A DNA stretch of 64,000 nt from the NCBI RefSeq assembly GCF_001436695.1, contig NZ_AYZG01000011.1, positions 17,504 to 81,503 of the forward strand. The letters run 5' to 3'. This document shows, in pieces, positions 37,177-44,576 of the stretch (positions within the stretch are counted from its first letter, which is position 1; the number at the start of each line of letters is the position of its first letter). The position numbers and the translations under genes were made by a program. The notes under the pieces were generated by a model, which made no database searches, was not told where the DNA came from, and saw only the letters and a list, made by a program, of their open reading frames with translations. This DNA is from Lactobacillus taiwanensis DSM 21401 (GTDB lineage Bacteria; Bacillota; Bacilli; Lactobacillales; Lactobacillaceae).

Positions 37177-37890
37177 ATGTTTATATTACAAGATGGTATT
37201 TTTTTATTTAAGTCACTTGATGATAAGAAACTAATAATTAGAAATTATCTAAATGGTTTAGTTATAAAAATAAATTATCAAGATTCTTTAAAAGATTTAT
37301 TATGCTATTTAAAAAAACCACGAAGTAAAGGAGAAATTATCACAAAATTTTCTGATATAAAAAAGGATAATTTATATAGACAGAATTATGTGAAAAGTGA
37401 TTTGAATAAAAAGAAAGTAGAAGTTCTTTTTGAAAGAGGTGGGCGCCCTTCGATTATTCTAATCGATATTATGTGTAATAATTCAGCCAAAATTGTTGAT
37501 TTATGTAAGGAATATAAGATAGATATAGTGATTCAAGCTGGAGATTATCCATCTACAAGAGAATTGGCTAAATTAACAGAAATTGCCGCGAACGAATTAA
37601 ATATCTCCTATGTTATTAATGCGGGATACATAAGCAATGTTGTTTCGCTAGCAGAATTCTATTATCCCAACAATGTATATGATTTTTTATATAAACATGA
37701 AATTTATAAAGAGAAACGAATATTTACTAATGCAAATAATAAGGCACAGTCATCTATAGTAGCTAATGTGGGACATATAGTAGCACGACAAATAAGCGAC
37801 TATTGTGCTGGTAAAAAACCTTTTAAGTATCGGGAACGAGTTTTTTTCGATATTGGAGCTTTAGAATGGAGGACAGAAAAAATTGAATAA
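37177..37890 (+). CDS. E1/ThiF-superfamily (MccB-like) enzyme lacking its nucleotide loop
   Basis: 237 aa. Residues 1-60 look like a small N-terminal leader-binding domain. Residues 64-84 (DNLYRQNYVKSDLNKKKVEV) match the post-Asp SNLxRQ...GKxKxE helix of E1 enzymes, and 115-165 (DIVIQAGDYPS...YVINAGYISNVV...YYP) the later Rossmann/active-site part, as in MccB's YINAGY region. The GxGGxG nucleotide-binding strand that should lie before residue 61 is missing, about 100 residues, and no CxxC zinc pairs are present. So a probable in-frame internal deletion, likely inactive for adenylation. RBS AAGGTGAAAG. Overlaps the next ORF by 8 bp. Confidence 0.6.
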   Translation: MFILQDGIFLFKSLDDKKLIIRNYLNGLVIKINYQDSLKDLLCYLKKPRSKGEIITKFSDIKKDNLYRQNYVKSDLNKKKVEVLFERGGRPSIILIDIMCNNSAKIVDLCKEYKIDIVIQAGDYPSTRELAKLTEIAANELNISYVINAGYISNVVSLAEFYYPNNVYDFLYKHEIYKEKRIFTNANNKAQSSIVANVGHIVARQISDYCAGKKPFKYRERVFFDIGALEWRTEKIE

Positions 37891-37984
37891 AAATTTAAAT
37901 CTAAACTTTAGTAATGGTCTCTGGTTTCAAGGATTTAGAGAAAATGAGGATATCCAACAATATACTTTAGGAGTAGTTAAATGA
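37883..37984 (+). CDS. 33-residue coupled ORF, unknown function
   Basis: TTG at 37883, nine bases after GGAGGA, encodes MNKNLNLNFSNGLWFQGF and RENEDIQQYTLGVVK. It overlaps the end of the E1-like gene by 8 bp, and its TGA stop overlaps the ATG of the ABC exporter (ATGA). That tight coupling on both sides argues that it is translated, or that it is what remains of a longer gene after an in-frame deletion. I recognise no family and see no Cys, membrane helix or leader pattern. Confidence 0.5.
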   Translation: MNKNLNLNFSNGLWFQGFRENEDIQQYTLGVVK

Positions 37985-39574
37985 AGTATGTAATTCGAAC
38001 CTATCCCAAACAAATATTACTGTTTAGTGTTTTATCAGTCATTTTAGCTATCTTAAATGTATCCAATGCTTTAGTTCTACAATTAATGATGAATGTAGCT
38101 ACCAAAAAATCAAGTTTAAGCTACTCCTTTTTAGTCCTTATTGTCATCAGTTATATCATCATAAATGCAATTTTTTATTATTTTCAACAATATAATTCAG
38201 AATATTTAGCTAAAAAATCAATTAGCTTATATCGAAATATTATTTTTGAAAGAATCTCTGCTCAGAGAATTTCTTCTTTTACTAAAAAAGATAGTGGAGA
38301 GTATATTTCTTTAATGACTTCTCAAATGGATACGTTAGAACAAAATTACTTTACTGCTATTTTTTGGGGAAGTTACTTATTAATTCAGTTTATTACGGCA
38401 TGTATTGTTGCGTTCTTTATTAATCCTGTAATGGCTCTTGTAGCTATTATATTAAGTATTCCAAATATGTTTTTACCGTTGTTATTTAGAAAAGTTCTTG
38501 AAAAAACAACTATTTAAAACTGTTAAGGCTACCGACACCTATATTTCTAAAATTTCAGATTATTTGAAAGGATTCGTAGACTGGAAAATAAATGGTGGAA
38601 GTAGTTTTGTGAAAAAGCAAGAAAAGTCGGCTAATAAAACTTTGCTTGCTAACCAAAAGAATGAAGTTAGAGCTATGAATCTATCTACTGTTTTTAATAA
38701 TACTTTTTCCAATATCTTGTACTTAGGAACATGGCTGATAGGATCTTTTTTGATTTTAAATAAAAGTATGACTGTGGGAGCAATTGTTGCATTTTCACAA
38801 TTGGTTACAAATATTTCATTTCCAATTTATAGCTTTTCTGATATGTTTTCTCAGATAGTTAGTGGGAAAAAATTATTCAAGGAAATTGAGTCAAGTTTTG
38901 TTAACGTTAAGAAAAATAATCCAGAAATACAAACTATTTCTGATTTCAAAAATATTAAATTTGATAATGTAAGCGTAGTTTATAATTCTGAACGTGTAGT
39001 TAAAATCGGAAATCTTGAAATATCCAATGATAAGAAATATGTGATCCATGGTCCAAGTGGAAGTGGAAAAACTACACTATTTAAACTTTTAACTAAACAA
39101 ATATTAGATTATCAGGGAAGTATTCTATTCAATAATATCAATATTAAAAAGATTAAAGATAATAGTATCTTTTCACAAGTTAGTTACTTACCTCAATCAG
39201 GTCACATATTTTCAACGACATTAATCAATAATCTCACTTTGTTTAACACAGAGAAATACCCAAAAGAAGACTTATTCAAAGTTTTAAGATTTGTAGAGCT
39301 TAGGAAATGGGCTAATGAAGAAGAATTGTATAGAAAGATTGATCCTCAAAAAATATCTGGAGGAGAAGCTAAGAGAATAGAACTAGCACGCTTATTATTA
39401 GATAAAAAGAATATTTTGATTCTAGATGAGTTTTCCTCTGGCTTAGACGAAGTTACTCGTCATAAAATTGAAAGTAAACTATTTAATTTAGAAAGTACAA
39501 TTTTGTACATTACCCATAATTTGGATGATGAGCTTAGAGAAAAAGCTGATAAAATTATTGAAATTAAAAAATAA
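37981..39574 (+). pseudogene. ABC exporter (fused membrane and ATPase domains), frameshifted
   Basis: 37981-38517 encodes 178 residues with four membrane helices. 38498-39574, one frame over, continues the membrane domain and the ATPase: Walker A GPSGSGKTTL, signature ISGGEAKRIELARLLL, Walker B ILILDEFSSGLD, H-loop ITHNLDDE. Removing one A from the A6 run at 38501-38506 restores ...FRKVLEKQLFKTVKATD as one exporter of about 530 aa. No C39 peptidase domain. It would export the island's peptide. Translation of the halves from ATG 37981 and TTG 38498 is possible, but a functional split is doubtful. Confidence 0.75.
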
Positions 39575-39642
39575 AAGTCAAGATTTATACCATTTGATAC
39601 ATTTCTCGCCAAGTAGATAGTAGAAATACATAAAGCTTTTAC

Positions 39643-39677
39643 TCCTCAGTTGATTAATTTCGGCTGAGGAATTTTTT
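39643..39677 (+). terminator. Terminator after the ABC exporter
   Basis: TCCTCAG / CTGAGGA stem with a 14-base loop, followed by ATTTTTT. It closes the peptide cluster. Confidence 0.75.
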
Positions 39678-39683
39678 GCTTTC

Positions 39684-39929
39684 TTAATCTTCAATCTTCT
39701 TTTCCTTTATCTTTTGCCAGTATTTCTTAATTCGATGATTTGGAGTAATGGTACAATTTTTAATATTGCCATTCATTGCCTCTTTGCGCATTTCACCAGC
39801 AGTTTTGATGTAAATGCGTTAGAAGCAATGGTTTTAAAAACAACCACACCTAATGCAACAACAGGGAATCCGCAACCACAAATTTCAATTTTACCAGATG
39901 GAATATTAAATTCAGTTGGCTTAGCTAAT
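39684..39929 (-). pseudogene. Possible broken gene fragment, unrecognised
   Basis: The only other content of the 355-bp stretch between the ABC exporter and the IS fragment. On the minus strand one frame reads [18 protein letters not shown] and [18 protein letters not shown]; after a one-base shift it continues [16 protein letters not shown] and [17 protein letters not shown] to a stop at 39684. The composition is protein-like, but I recognise no family and there is no start; the 5' end is cut by the IS fragment. Low confidence. Confidence 0.3.
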
Positions 39930-40040
39930 ACATCAGACGTTCTAATAAACTAAAATACACGACCCCTGTCAAATACAGAAATCGTGTATTATCAAATATT
40001 TAAAAATTTATAAAATGTCTAACTTTTATATGGCACTTCA
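39930..40040 (+). mobile_element. 111-bp right-end fragment of the same IS
   Basis: Aligns without gaps to 36654-36764 of the complete IS with about five substitutions. It contains the last codons of orfB and the right inverted repeat, ending GGCACTTCA at 40040. It is in the same orientation as the full copy and forms the right boundary of the island; T5 lies directly outside. Confidence 0.9.
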
Positions 40041-40046
40041 TTTTTA

Positions 40047-40062
40047 AGTAATCTGCTTTTTT
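40047..40062. terminator. Right arm of the terminator split by the island
   Basis: AGTAATCTGCTTTTTT, complementary to 35242-35256. It lies 4 bp past the 3' end of the minus-strand P-type ATPase gene. Confidence 0.8.
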
Positions 40063-40065
40063 CAA

Positions 40066-42333
40066 TTATTTGTTTTTCATAATTGGTTGATAGAATAGGT
40101 CAATTACAACTGCTGCAAGTAGGGCAACAATAATAGTTAAGCCTAGATTTGCAAAACTAATTTGGGTCATTGCTAAACCTAATAATGCTAAAGCAAAAGT
40201 AAGCAAGACATCTATAACTTGTACAATAGCAACCGATTTTGATGGAGCTGATTGCCAGAAGAATTTTCTTGTTCTAGTAATTAGCACAATTAGCATAGCA
40301 CTTAAAACAAGATATACGTAAACCATTGTTGAAACTGTACCTTGAGCATAATTGCGTGACACTAAATACCAAACAAAGCCAAAACCAATTGCCGTCCAGC
40401 CAGCAGCAAGTGAAAAGGCAATCTTAGCCAATTTAAGCATATTCCAACTTTCAGGTTTATAGGTAATGTGTGTATTATCAGTCCCAATCATCATTGTTAC
40501 CATATTATTCATAATAGTATAGATAACCATTGCGTTTAAAGCCATGGGAATATAGTTAAAGCAAAGATAACCAAAAGTTAATAACATAGTTAATTCAGCA
40601 GTACGAGATAGTTTGGTAAGTGACCACGTAGTCATTCTTTGGTAAACACGGTGACCAGCATCGAGGATTTTAACGATTGGACTTAGTCCATCTTCTAAAA
40701 GTACCATCTTGCCGCTTCGTTTTGCGACGTCGGCTGCATTTGAAACAGCGATTCCAACTTCGGCTTGTTTTAGAGCAGGCGCGTCATTAACACCATCTCC
40801 AGTCATTCCTACGATATATCCATCTTGTTGGAAAAGTTTAACCATATTTAATTTATCTTCTGGTAAAACATCTGCAATTCCTGCTAAATCATTAACATCT
40901 GTATTTTTATTAAAATCATGAATTGAGATAACTTTACCAGTTAAGCCAACTTCTTTAGCAACAGCTTCTGCAGTTCTGCGGTTGTCTCCAGTAAGCATAA
41001 TTGGCTTAATGCCACGTCTTTTAAGCTCCTCTAGGGCTTTTTTGGAATCCGATCTTACTTTATCGCGTAGAATGAATACTCCAGCTAATCTATCATTAAT
41101 TAAAACTGCCACTGATCGTCCAGCGGTAAAGTCAATTCCTTTAGCTTCCTCTTCCGCATTTTTATCGATTAGAGATAATTGTTTAAATGAACCTAACTTG
41201 ATATTGTAGTCTCCAACTTCAGCCATTGAGTAACCAGTATCTGAAGTAAAAGGAATAAATTTTTTAGGGGTGTCAGGTGCAACACCTTTTTCTTTTAAAT
41301 AATCATCAATAGCGTTATCAATGATGCTGGGACTACGTTTATCAGTTGCTGCTCCAGCTAGCGCAAGAACTTCTTGATTTGGTAACTTACTTAAATTATC
41401 CCAGTGAGAAACGGAAGTTTTATTTTCTGTAATAGTACCAGTCTTGTCAAGCAATAGTAAGTTCAAATTGGCTGCATCTTGAATCCCGGTTAGGTCAGAC
41501 GTTAACACTCCTTCCTTACTTAGACGGGTAGCTTCAAAAGAGTTAGATAGAGCAAAAGTTGATGGCATTGCGACAGGAATCGAAGCAATAAACATCATTG
41601 CTAAGAATGGCAACATTTCAATAACATTTTGACCACGGATTAATGCAGCAATTACTAGAATTAAGGTTAAGACACCATCTAGTAAGCAAAGATAATAGAT
41701 AATTCTGGTCAATAATTGTTGTAAGTGACCAGGAGCAGCTGAATTGTTGATCAGGTTAATTGTTTTTCCGGATCGTGAATTGCTTCCTGTAGCTACAACT
41801 GTGGCTAAGGCATCTCCATCAACTACAGTAGTTCCAGCATAAGCAGTAGCACCAACCGATTTTTTTATTGCTTTTGATTCACCAGTGATGGAACTTTCAT
41901 CAACTGTAATTTGACCTTGAGCAATTTTTACATCTGCTGCTAAAACATCTCCACGCTTTAAGCTTATTAGATCACCAACAGCCAGAAATTTTGAATTTAT
42001 TTGTTGCCATTTTCCATCTCTTTTTACTGAAACAGAAGGAGTTAATTCATGCGAAATGGTATTTAAAACGCGACGTGATTTTTTCTTTTGAGTTGCACCA
42101 TTAAACGCAGCAAACAAAAGCATTAATAGCACAAATAAAGATTGTATCCATTTTCCTAAAATGCATTCTAGTAAAAGGGCTGCTTCTAAAATCCAAGCTG
42201 ATAAGTTCCACAATTTAGACATGAATTCTTTTAAAAAATTAAATTCAGGTTCTGGAACTTCATTTAGACCATCTTTTTTCAGACGCTCTTCTGCTTGGGA
42301 TTGGGTTAGTCCTTGCAGTTCTTTATTTTCCAT
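40066..42333 (-). CDS. Proton-efflux P-type ATPase (P3A, Pma1-like)
   Basis: Plasma-membrane cation pump of 755 aa, short like other bacterial P3A pumps that lack the long fungal termini. Visible: actuator TGES (SSITGESKAIKK), phosphorylation site LLLLDKTGTITENK (about 290), MLTGDNRRTAEAVAKEVG and hinge GMTGDGVNDAPALKQAEVGIAV, with about ten membrane helices. RBS GGAGGATTATT. Proposed role is proton export or pH homeostasis; the ion is inferred from family. Divergent from a LysR gene 115 bp away that may regulate it. Its own terminator was split by the island. Confidence 0.85.
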   Translation of the reverse strand: MENKELQGLTQSQAEERLKKDGLNEVPEPEFNFLKEFMSKLWNLSAWILEAALLLECILGKWIQSLFVLLMLLFAAFNGATQKKKSRRVLNTISHELTPSVSVKRDGKWQQINSKFLAVGDLISLKRGDVLAADVKIAQGQITVDESSITGESKAIKKSVGATAYAGTTVVDGDALATVVATGSNSRSGKTINLINNSAAPGHLQQLLTRIIYYLCLLDGVLTLILVIAALIRGQNVIEMLPFLAMMFIASIPVAMPSTFALSNSFEATRLSKEGVLTSDLTGIQDAANLNLLLLDKTGTITENKTSVSHWDNLSKLPNQEVLALAGAATDKRSPSIIDNAIDDYLKEKGVAPDTPKKFIPFTSDTGYSMAEVGDYNIKLGSFKQLSLIDKNAEEEAKGIDFTAGRSVAVLINDRLAGVFILRDKVRSDSKKALEELKRRGIKPIMLTGDNRRTAEAVAKEVGLTGKVISIHDFNKNTDVNDLAGIADVLPEDKLNMVKLFQQDGYIVGMTGDGVNDAPALKQAEVGIAVSNAADVAKRSGKMVLLEDGLSPIVKILDAGHRVYQRMTTWSLTKLSRTAELTMLLTFGYLCFNYIPMALNAMVIYTIMNNMVTMMIGTDNTHITYKPESWNMLKLAKIAFSLAAGWTAIGFGFVWYLVSRNYAQGTVSTMVYVYLVLSAMLIVLITRTRKFFWQSAPSKSVAIVQVIDVLLTFALALLGLAMTQISFANLGLTIIVALLAAVVIDLFYQPIMKNK

Positions 42334-42448
42334 AATAATCCTCCGATATTTATCTAATTTCCTAAAATATTTTAGCGCAGTTCTTGTTATTAAGAAAATA
42401 TCAAATTAAGATAGAAGATATTAAAAATATAGATAATTTAGAAGATGA

Positions 42449-43303
42449 ATGATAATGAATATTAAACAATTAAAGTATTTTTTAGTAGTTGCTGAAGAAA
42501 GGCAGATTACTTCTGCAGCTAAAAAGTTATACATTGCTCAACCGCCGTTAAGTTATCAACTAAAACAACTGGAAAAGGAGGTTGGAACCCAGCTTTTTGT
42601 CCGAAATGCACATGGAATAGAATTAACAGAAGAAGGAAAAATTTTTCAAAAGTATGCTGAGAAGATTGTTAATCTTAGCTTGGCAGTCACAAGTCAAATT
42701 CATCAAATTAAAGAAGGCGAATTAGGAAAAATTAGAATTGGAGTTATTTCATCATGTGGGGGAGTTGTACCTAATAAGCAGTTTAAACAACTAATAAATT
42801 ATTACCCAAGTGTATCTTTTAAAATACATGAAGCTAATACTTTTGGGATTGTAGAACAATTGCAGGATGGAATTTTAGATTTAGGAATTGTTAGAACACC
42901 TTTTAATTTAGAAGGATTGAATTCTAAAGATTTTTATCAAGAACACATGGTTGCGGTAGCAAATAATGATTTTTTACAGGAAAATGAAATTGATCATCTT
43001 AGTCAATTAGAGAATAAACCATTAATTTTATATCGTCGTTTTCAAGAAATATTTAATAGAAGTTTTCGTCATCAAGGGATAAGGCCTTTTTATGCTGTAA
43101 TATGTGATGATGCTAGAACTGCAATTCATTGGGCAGATGAAGGATTGGGAGTGGCACTAGTTCCAGAATCAATTGCGCATACTTATGGTAAAAGTAAAAT
43201 TATTCCAATTAAACATGAACATTGGATTACTCACTTAAATTTGGTGTGGCGTAAAGATAGGCAAGTAACACCATTAATGGATAAAATAATTGAAATGTTT
43301 TAA
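42449..43303 (+). CDS. LysR-family transcriptional regulator
   Basis: 284 aa. N-terminal winged HTH (NIKQLKYFLVVAEERQITSAAKKL, PPLSYQLKQLEKEVG, LTEEGKIF) and a periplasmic-binding-like effector domain (RIGVISSCGGVVPN, LDLGIVRTP, GLGVALVPESIA). ATG at 42449 and ATG at 42455 are both possible; neither has a strong RBS. Divergent from the proton ATPase gene, the classical position for a LysR regulator and its target; the effector is unknown. Confidence 0.85.
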   Translation: MIMNIKQLKYFLVVAEERQITSAAKKLYIAQPPLSYQLKQLEKEVGTQLFVRNAHGIELTEEGKIFQKYAEKIVNLSLAVTSQIHQIKEGELGKIRIGVISSCGGVVPNKQFKQLINYYPSVSFKIHEANTFGIVEQLQDGILDLGIVRTPFNLEGLNSKDFYQEHMVAVANNDFLQENEIDHLSQLENKPLILYRRFQEIFNRSFRHQGIRPFYAVICDDARTAIHWADEGLGVALVPESIAHTYGKSKIIPIKHEHWITHLNLVWRKDRQVTPLMDKIIEMF

Positions 43304-43304
43304 T

Positions 43305-43332
43305 TAAAAAAGGCTAACCTTACAGATTAGCC
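43305..43332 (-). terminator. Terminator of the 31-residue minus-strand gene
   Basis: Read on the minus strand: GGCTAA / TTAGCC stem, nine-base loop, then a T6 run. It lies 8 bases after the small ORF's stop codon and abuts the LysR stop. Confidence 0.65.
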
Positions 43333-43339
43333 ACATAAA

Positions 43340-43435
43340 TTAGTTATTTTTAGAAATTTTATGATTTAAGTAACGTTCAATAGCCTGACGCATCAACTTA
43401 ACTTTGCGGGGCTTGTAAATAATGATCCTTGCCAT
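43340..43435 (-). CDS. 31-residue basic protein, unknown
   Basis: ATG at 43435, eight bases after GAAAGGA, encodes MARIIIYKPRKVKLMR and QAIERYLNHKISKNN. It has a good RBS and its own terminator (43305-43332), so it is probably a true small gene. Net positive charge, a beta-like hydrophobic start and an amphipathic helix in the second half; no Cys and no membrane segment. I do not recognise a family. It lies between the LysR gene and tRNA-Ser. Confidence 0.55.
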   Translation of the reverse strand: MARIIIYKPRKVKLMRQAIERYLNHKISKNN

Positions 43436-43536
43436 AATATGAGTCCTTTCGTTGTATCAATCGGTATATTTTTAAGATACAAGAAAAGTGTGAAATAATA
43501 ATGACTTTTTAAAGATTAATTTTAGAATTGCGGATA

Positions 43537-43567
43537 ATAAAAAAATCGTAAGCTTTTGCTTACGATT
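43537..43567 (-). terminator. Terminator of tRNA-Ser
   Basis: Minus-strand AATCGTAAGC / GCTTACGATT perfect 10-bp stem with an AAAA loop followed by T7, 22 bases past the tRNA 3' end. Confidence 0.9.
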
Positions 43568-43589
43568 AAAAATTCTATTTCAATTTTAA

Positions 43590-43676
43590 GGAGAGTACAG
43601 GATTTGAACCTGCGCGCCGGTATAAGCCGGTTCGCCGGATTTCGAGTCCGGTGCATTACCACTCTGCCAACTCTCC
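43590..43676 (-). tRNA. tRNA-Ser (anticodon CGA)
   Basis: 87 nt on the minus strand: acceptor GGAGAGT / ACTCTCC, D arm TGGCAGAGTGG, anticodon arm CCGGA-CTCGAAA-TCCGG with CGA reading UCG, a long class II variable arm with an ACCGGC/GCCGGT-type stem, and T arm CAGGTTCAAATCCTG. The CCA end is not encoded. It has its own terminator. Confidence 0.95.
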
Positions 43677-43815
43677 AAATACAACGATTTAATTATAACA
43701 ATTTAGGAATAAATGGTAAATACAAAAAATATTTAAATAAAATTTAAAAACGTATGTGTTTTATTTATTTGCTGTTACAATGATCATTAGCACATTTGAT
43801 TGAGGTTAGATAAAA

Positions 43816-44400
43816 GTGAAATTGCATTGTTTAATTCAATTAATGATTTCGGCGATAATTTTGCTGGGTTTAATATTTAACATTAGAAATTCTCGCTTAT
43901 TTAATTTTTATGACCATTTATTACACCATAAACTTGTTAGAAATAGAGAAGGTAAGATCTGGAAGATTATTACTATCTTGAATGAACCTAAAGTAATAGT
44001 AGTTTGGGATTTTATATTAGCAGGACTTTTAGTTATGTTAAAACATCCTTGGCTTGCTATTTGGGCTTTGGGGACGTTAGCAGTAACTGATGCAATAGGG
44101 ATTTTCTTGAAAAATTCAGTTAAAAGAAGAAGACCTCTATCAATGAAAACTTATCGAGATGGATATAGTTTTCCTAGTGGACATGTTTTAAGTGCGACAA
44201 TTATGTCACTTATGCTTTGGCAAATTTTTGGTCATGTAATGGGAATTTGGCTATTAGTTACGCTAATAATTGCTTGGGGACTAGTAGTAATTTCTCGTTT
44301 AAACATGAGAGCGCACTACCCATCAGACGTTTTAGGTGCTACAAGTTTGGCTCTATTTTGTTTTACAATTGCACAACAGCTTTTAGGATTGGCTTTTTAA
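43816..44400 (+). CDS. PAP2-family membrane phosphatase
   Basis: 194-aa membrane protein with five to six helices and the full phosphatase signature: KNSVKRRRP, YSFPSGH and SRLNMRAHYPSD. Family members dephosphorylate undecaprenyl-PP or phosphatidic/phosphatidylglycerol phosphates on the outer membrane face. It starts with GTG at 43816 after GAGGTTAG. No operon partner. A role in recycling undecaprenyl-PP is plausible but not shown. Confidence 0.85.
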   Translation: MKLHCLIQLMISAIILLGLIFNIRNSRLFNFYDHLLHHKLVRNREGKIWKIITILNEPKVIVVWDFILAGLLVMLKHPWLAIWALGTLAVTDAIGIFLKNSVKRRRPLSMKTYRDGYSFPSGHVLSATIMSLMLWQIFGHVMGIWLLVTLIIAWGLVVISRLNMRAHYPSDVLGATSLALFCFTIAQQLLGLAF

Positions 44401-44440
44401 TAAGTCAATCTTTTTTGTAAAAAATAATTGCTTTCTTTAG

Positions 44441-44469
44441 TTTACATCCTCACAAAGTTGCTTTAAAAT
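44441..44469 (+). promoter_or_regulatory. Promoter of eno
   Basis: TTTACA (44441-44446), 17-bp spacer, TAAAAT (44464-44469). The start near 44477 gives a 100-nt leader with a long imperfect hairpin, GAAAAACACTGGCTAA (44505-44520) pairing with TTAGTTTGTATTTTTC (44534-44549). Confidence 0.65.
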
Positions 44470-44576
44470 AAATCTGTAGTCAAAAGGGCTATGCCTAAAA
44501 GCGACGAAAAACACTGGCTAAATGCCAATTCGGTTAGTTTGTATTTTTCGCCACAAATTTAAGGAGGATTTTTTTA

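Noticed and set aside
38498..38517. A-AAA-AAC as a programmed -1 frameshift in the ABC exporter
   Set aside because: The zero frame is GAA AAA ACA, so the heptamer is not in phase, and joining the halves needs +1, not -1.
36937..39574. TOMM, lasso or lanthipeptide cluster
   Set aside because: No YcaO, B1/B2 lasso proteins, LanM/LanC or radical SAM is present; the peptide has no Cys, and only the E1-like protein and exporter are seen.
39714..39953. 79-codon plus-strand ORF before the IS fragment
   Set aside because: No RBS, runs into the IS end, and the opposite strand looks more protein-like.
43556..43747. 63-codon plus-strand ORF
   Set aside because: It runs across the tRNA-Ser gene on the other strand.
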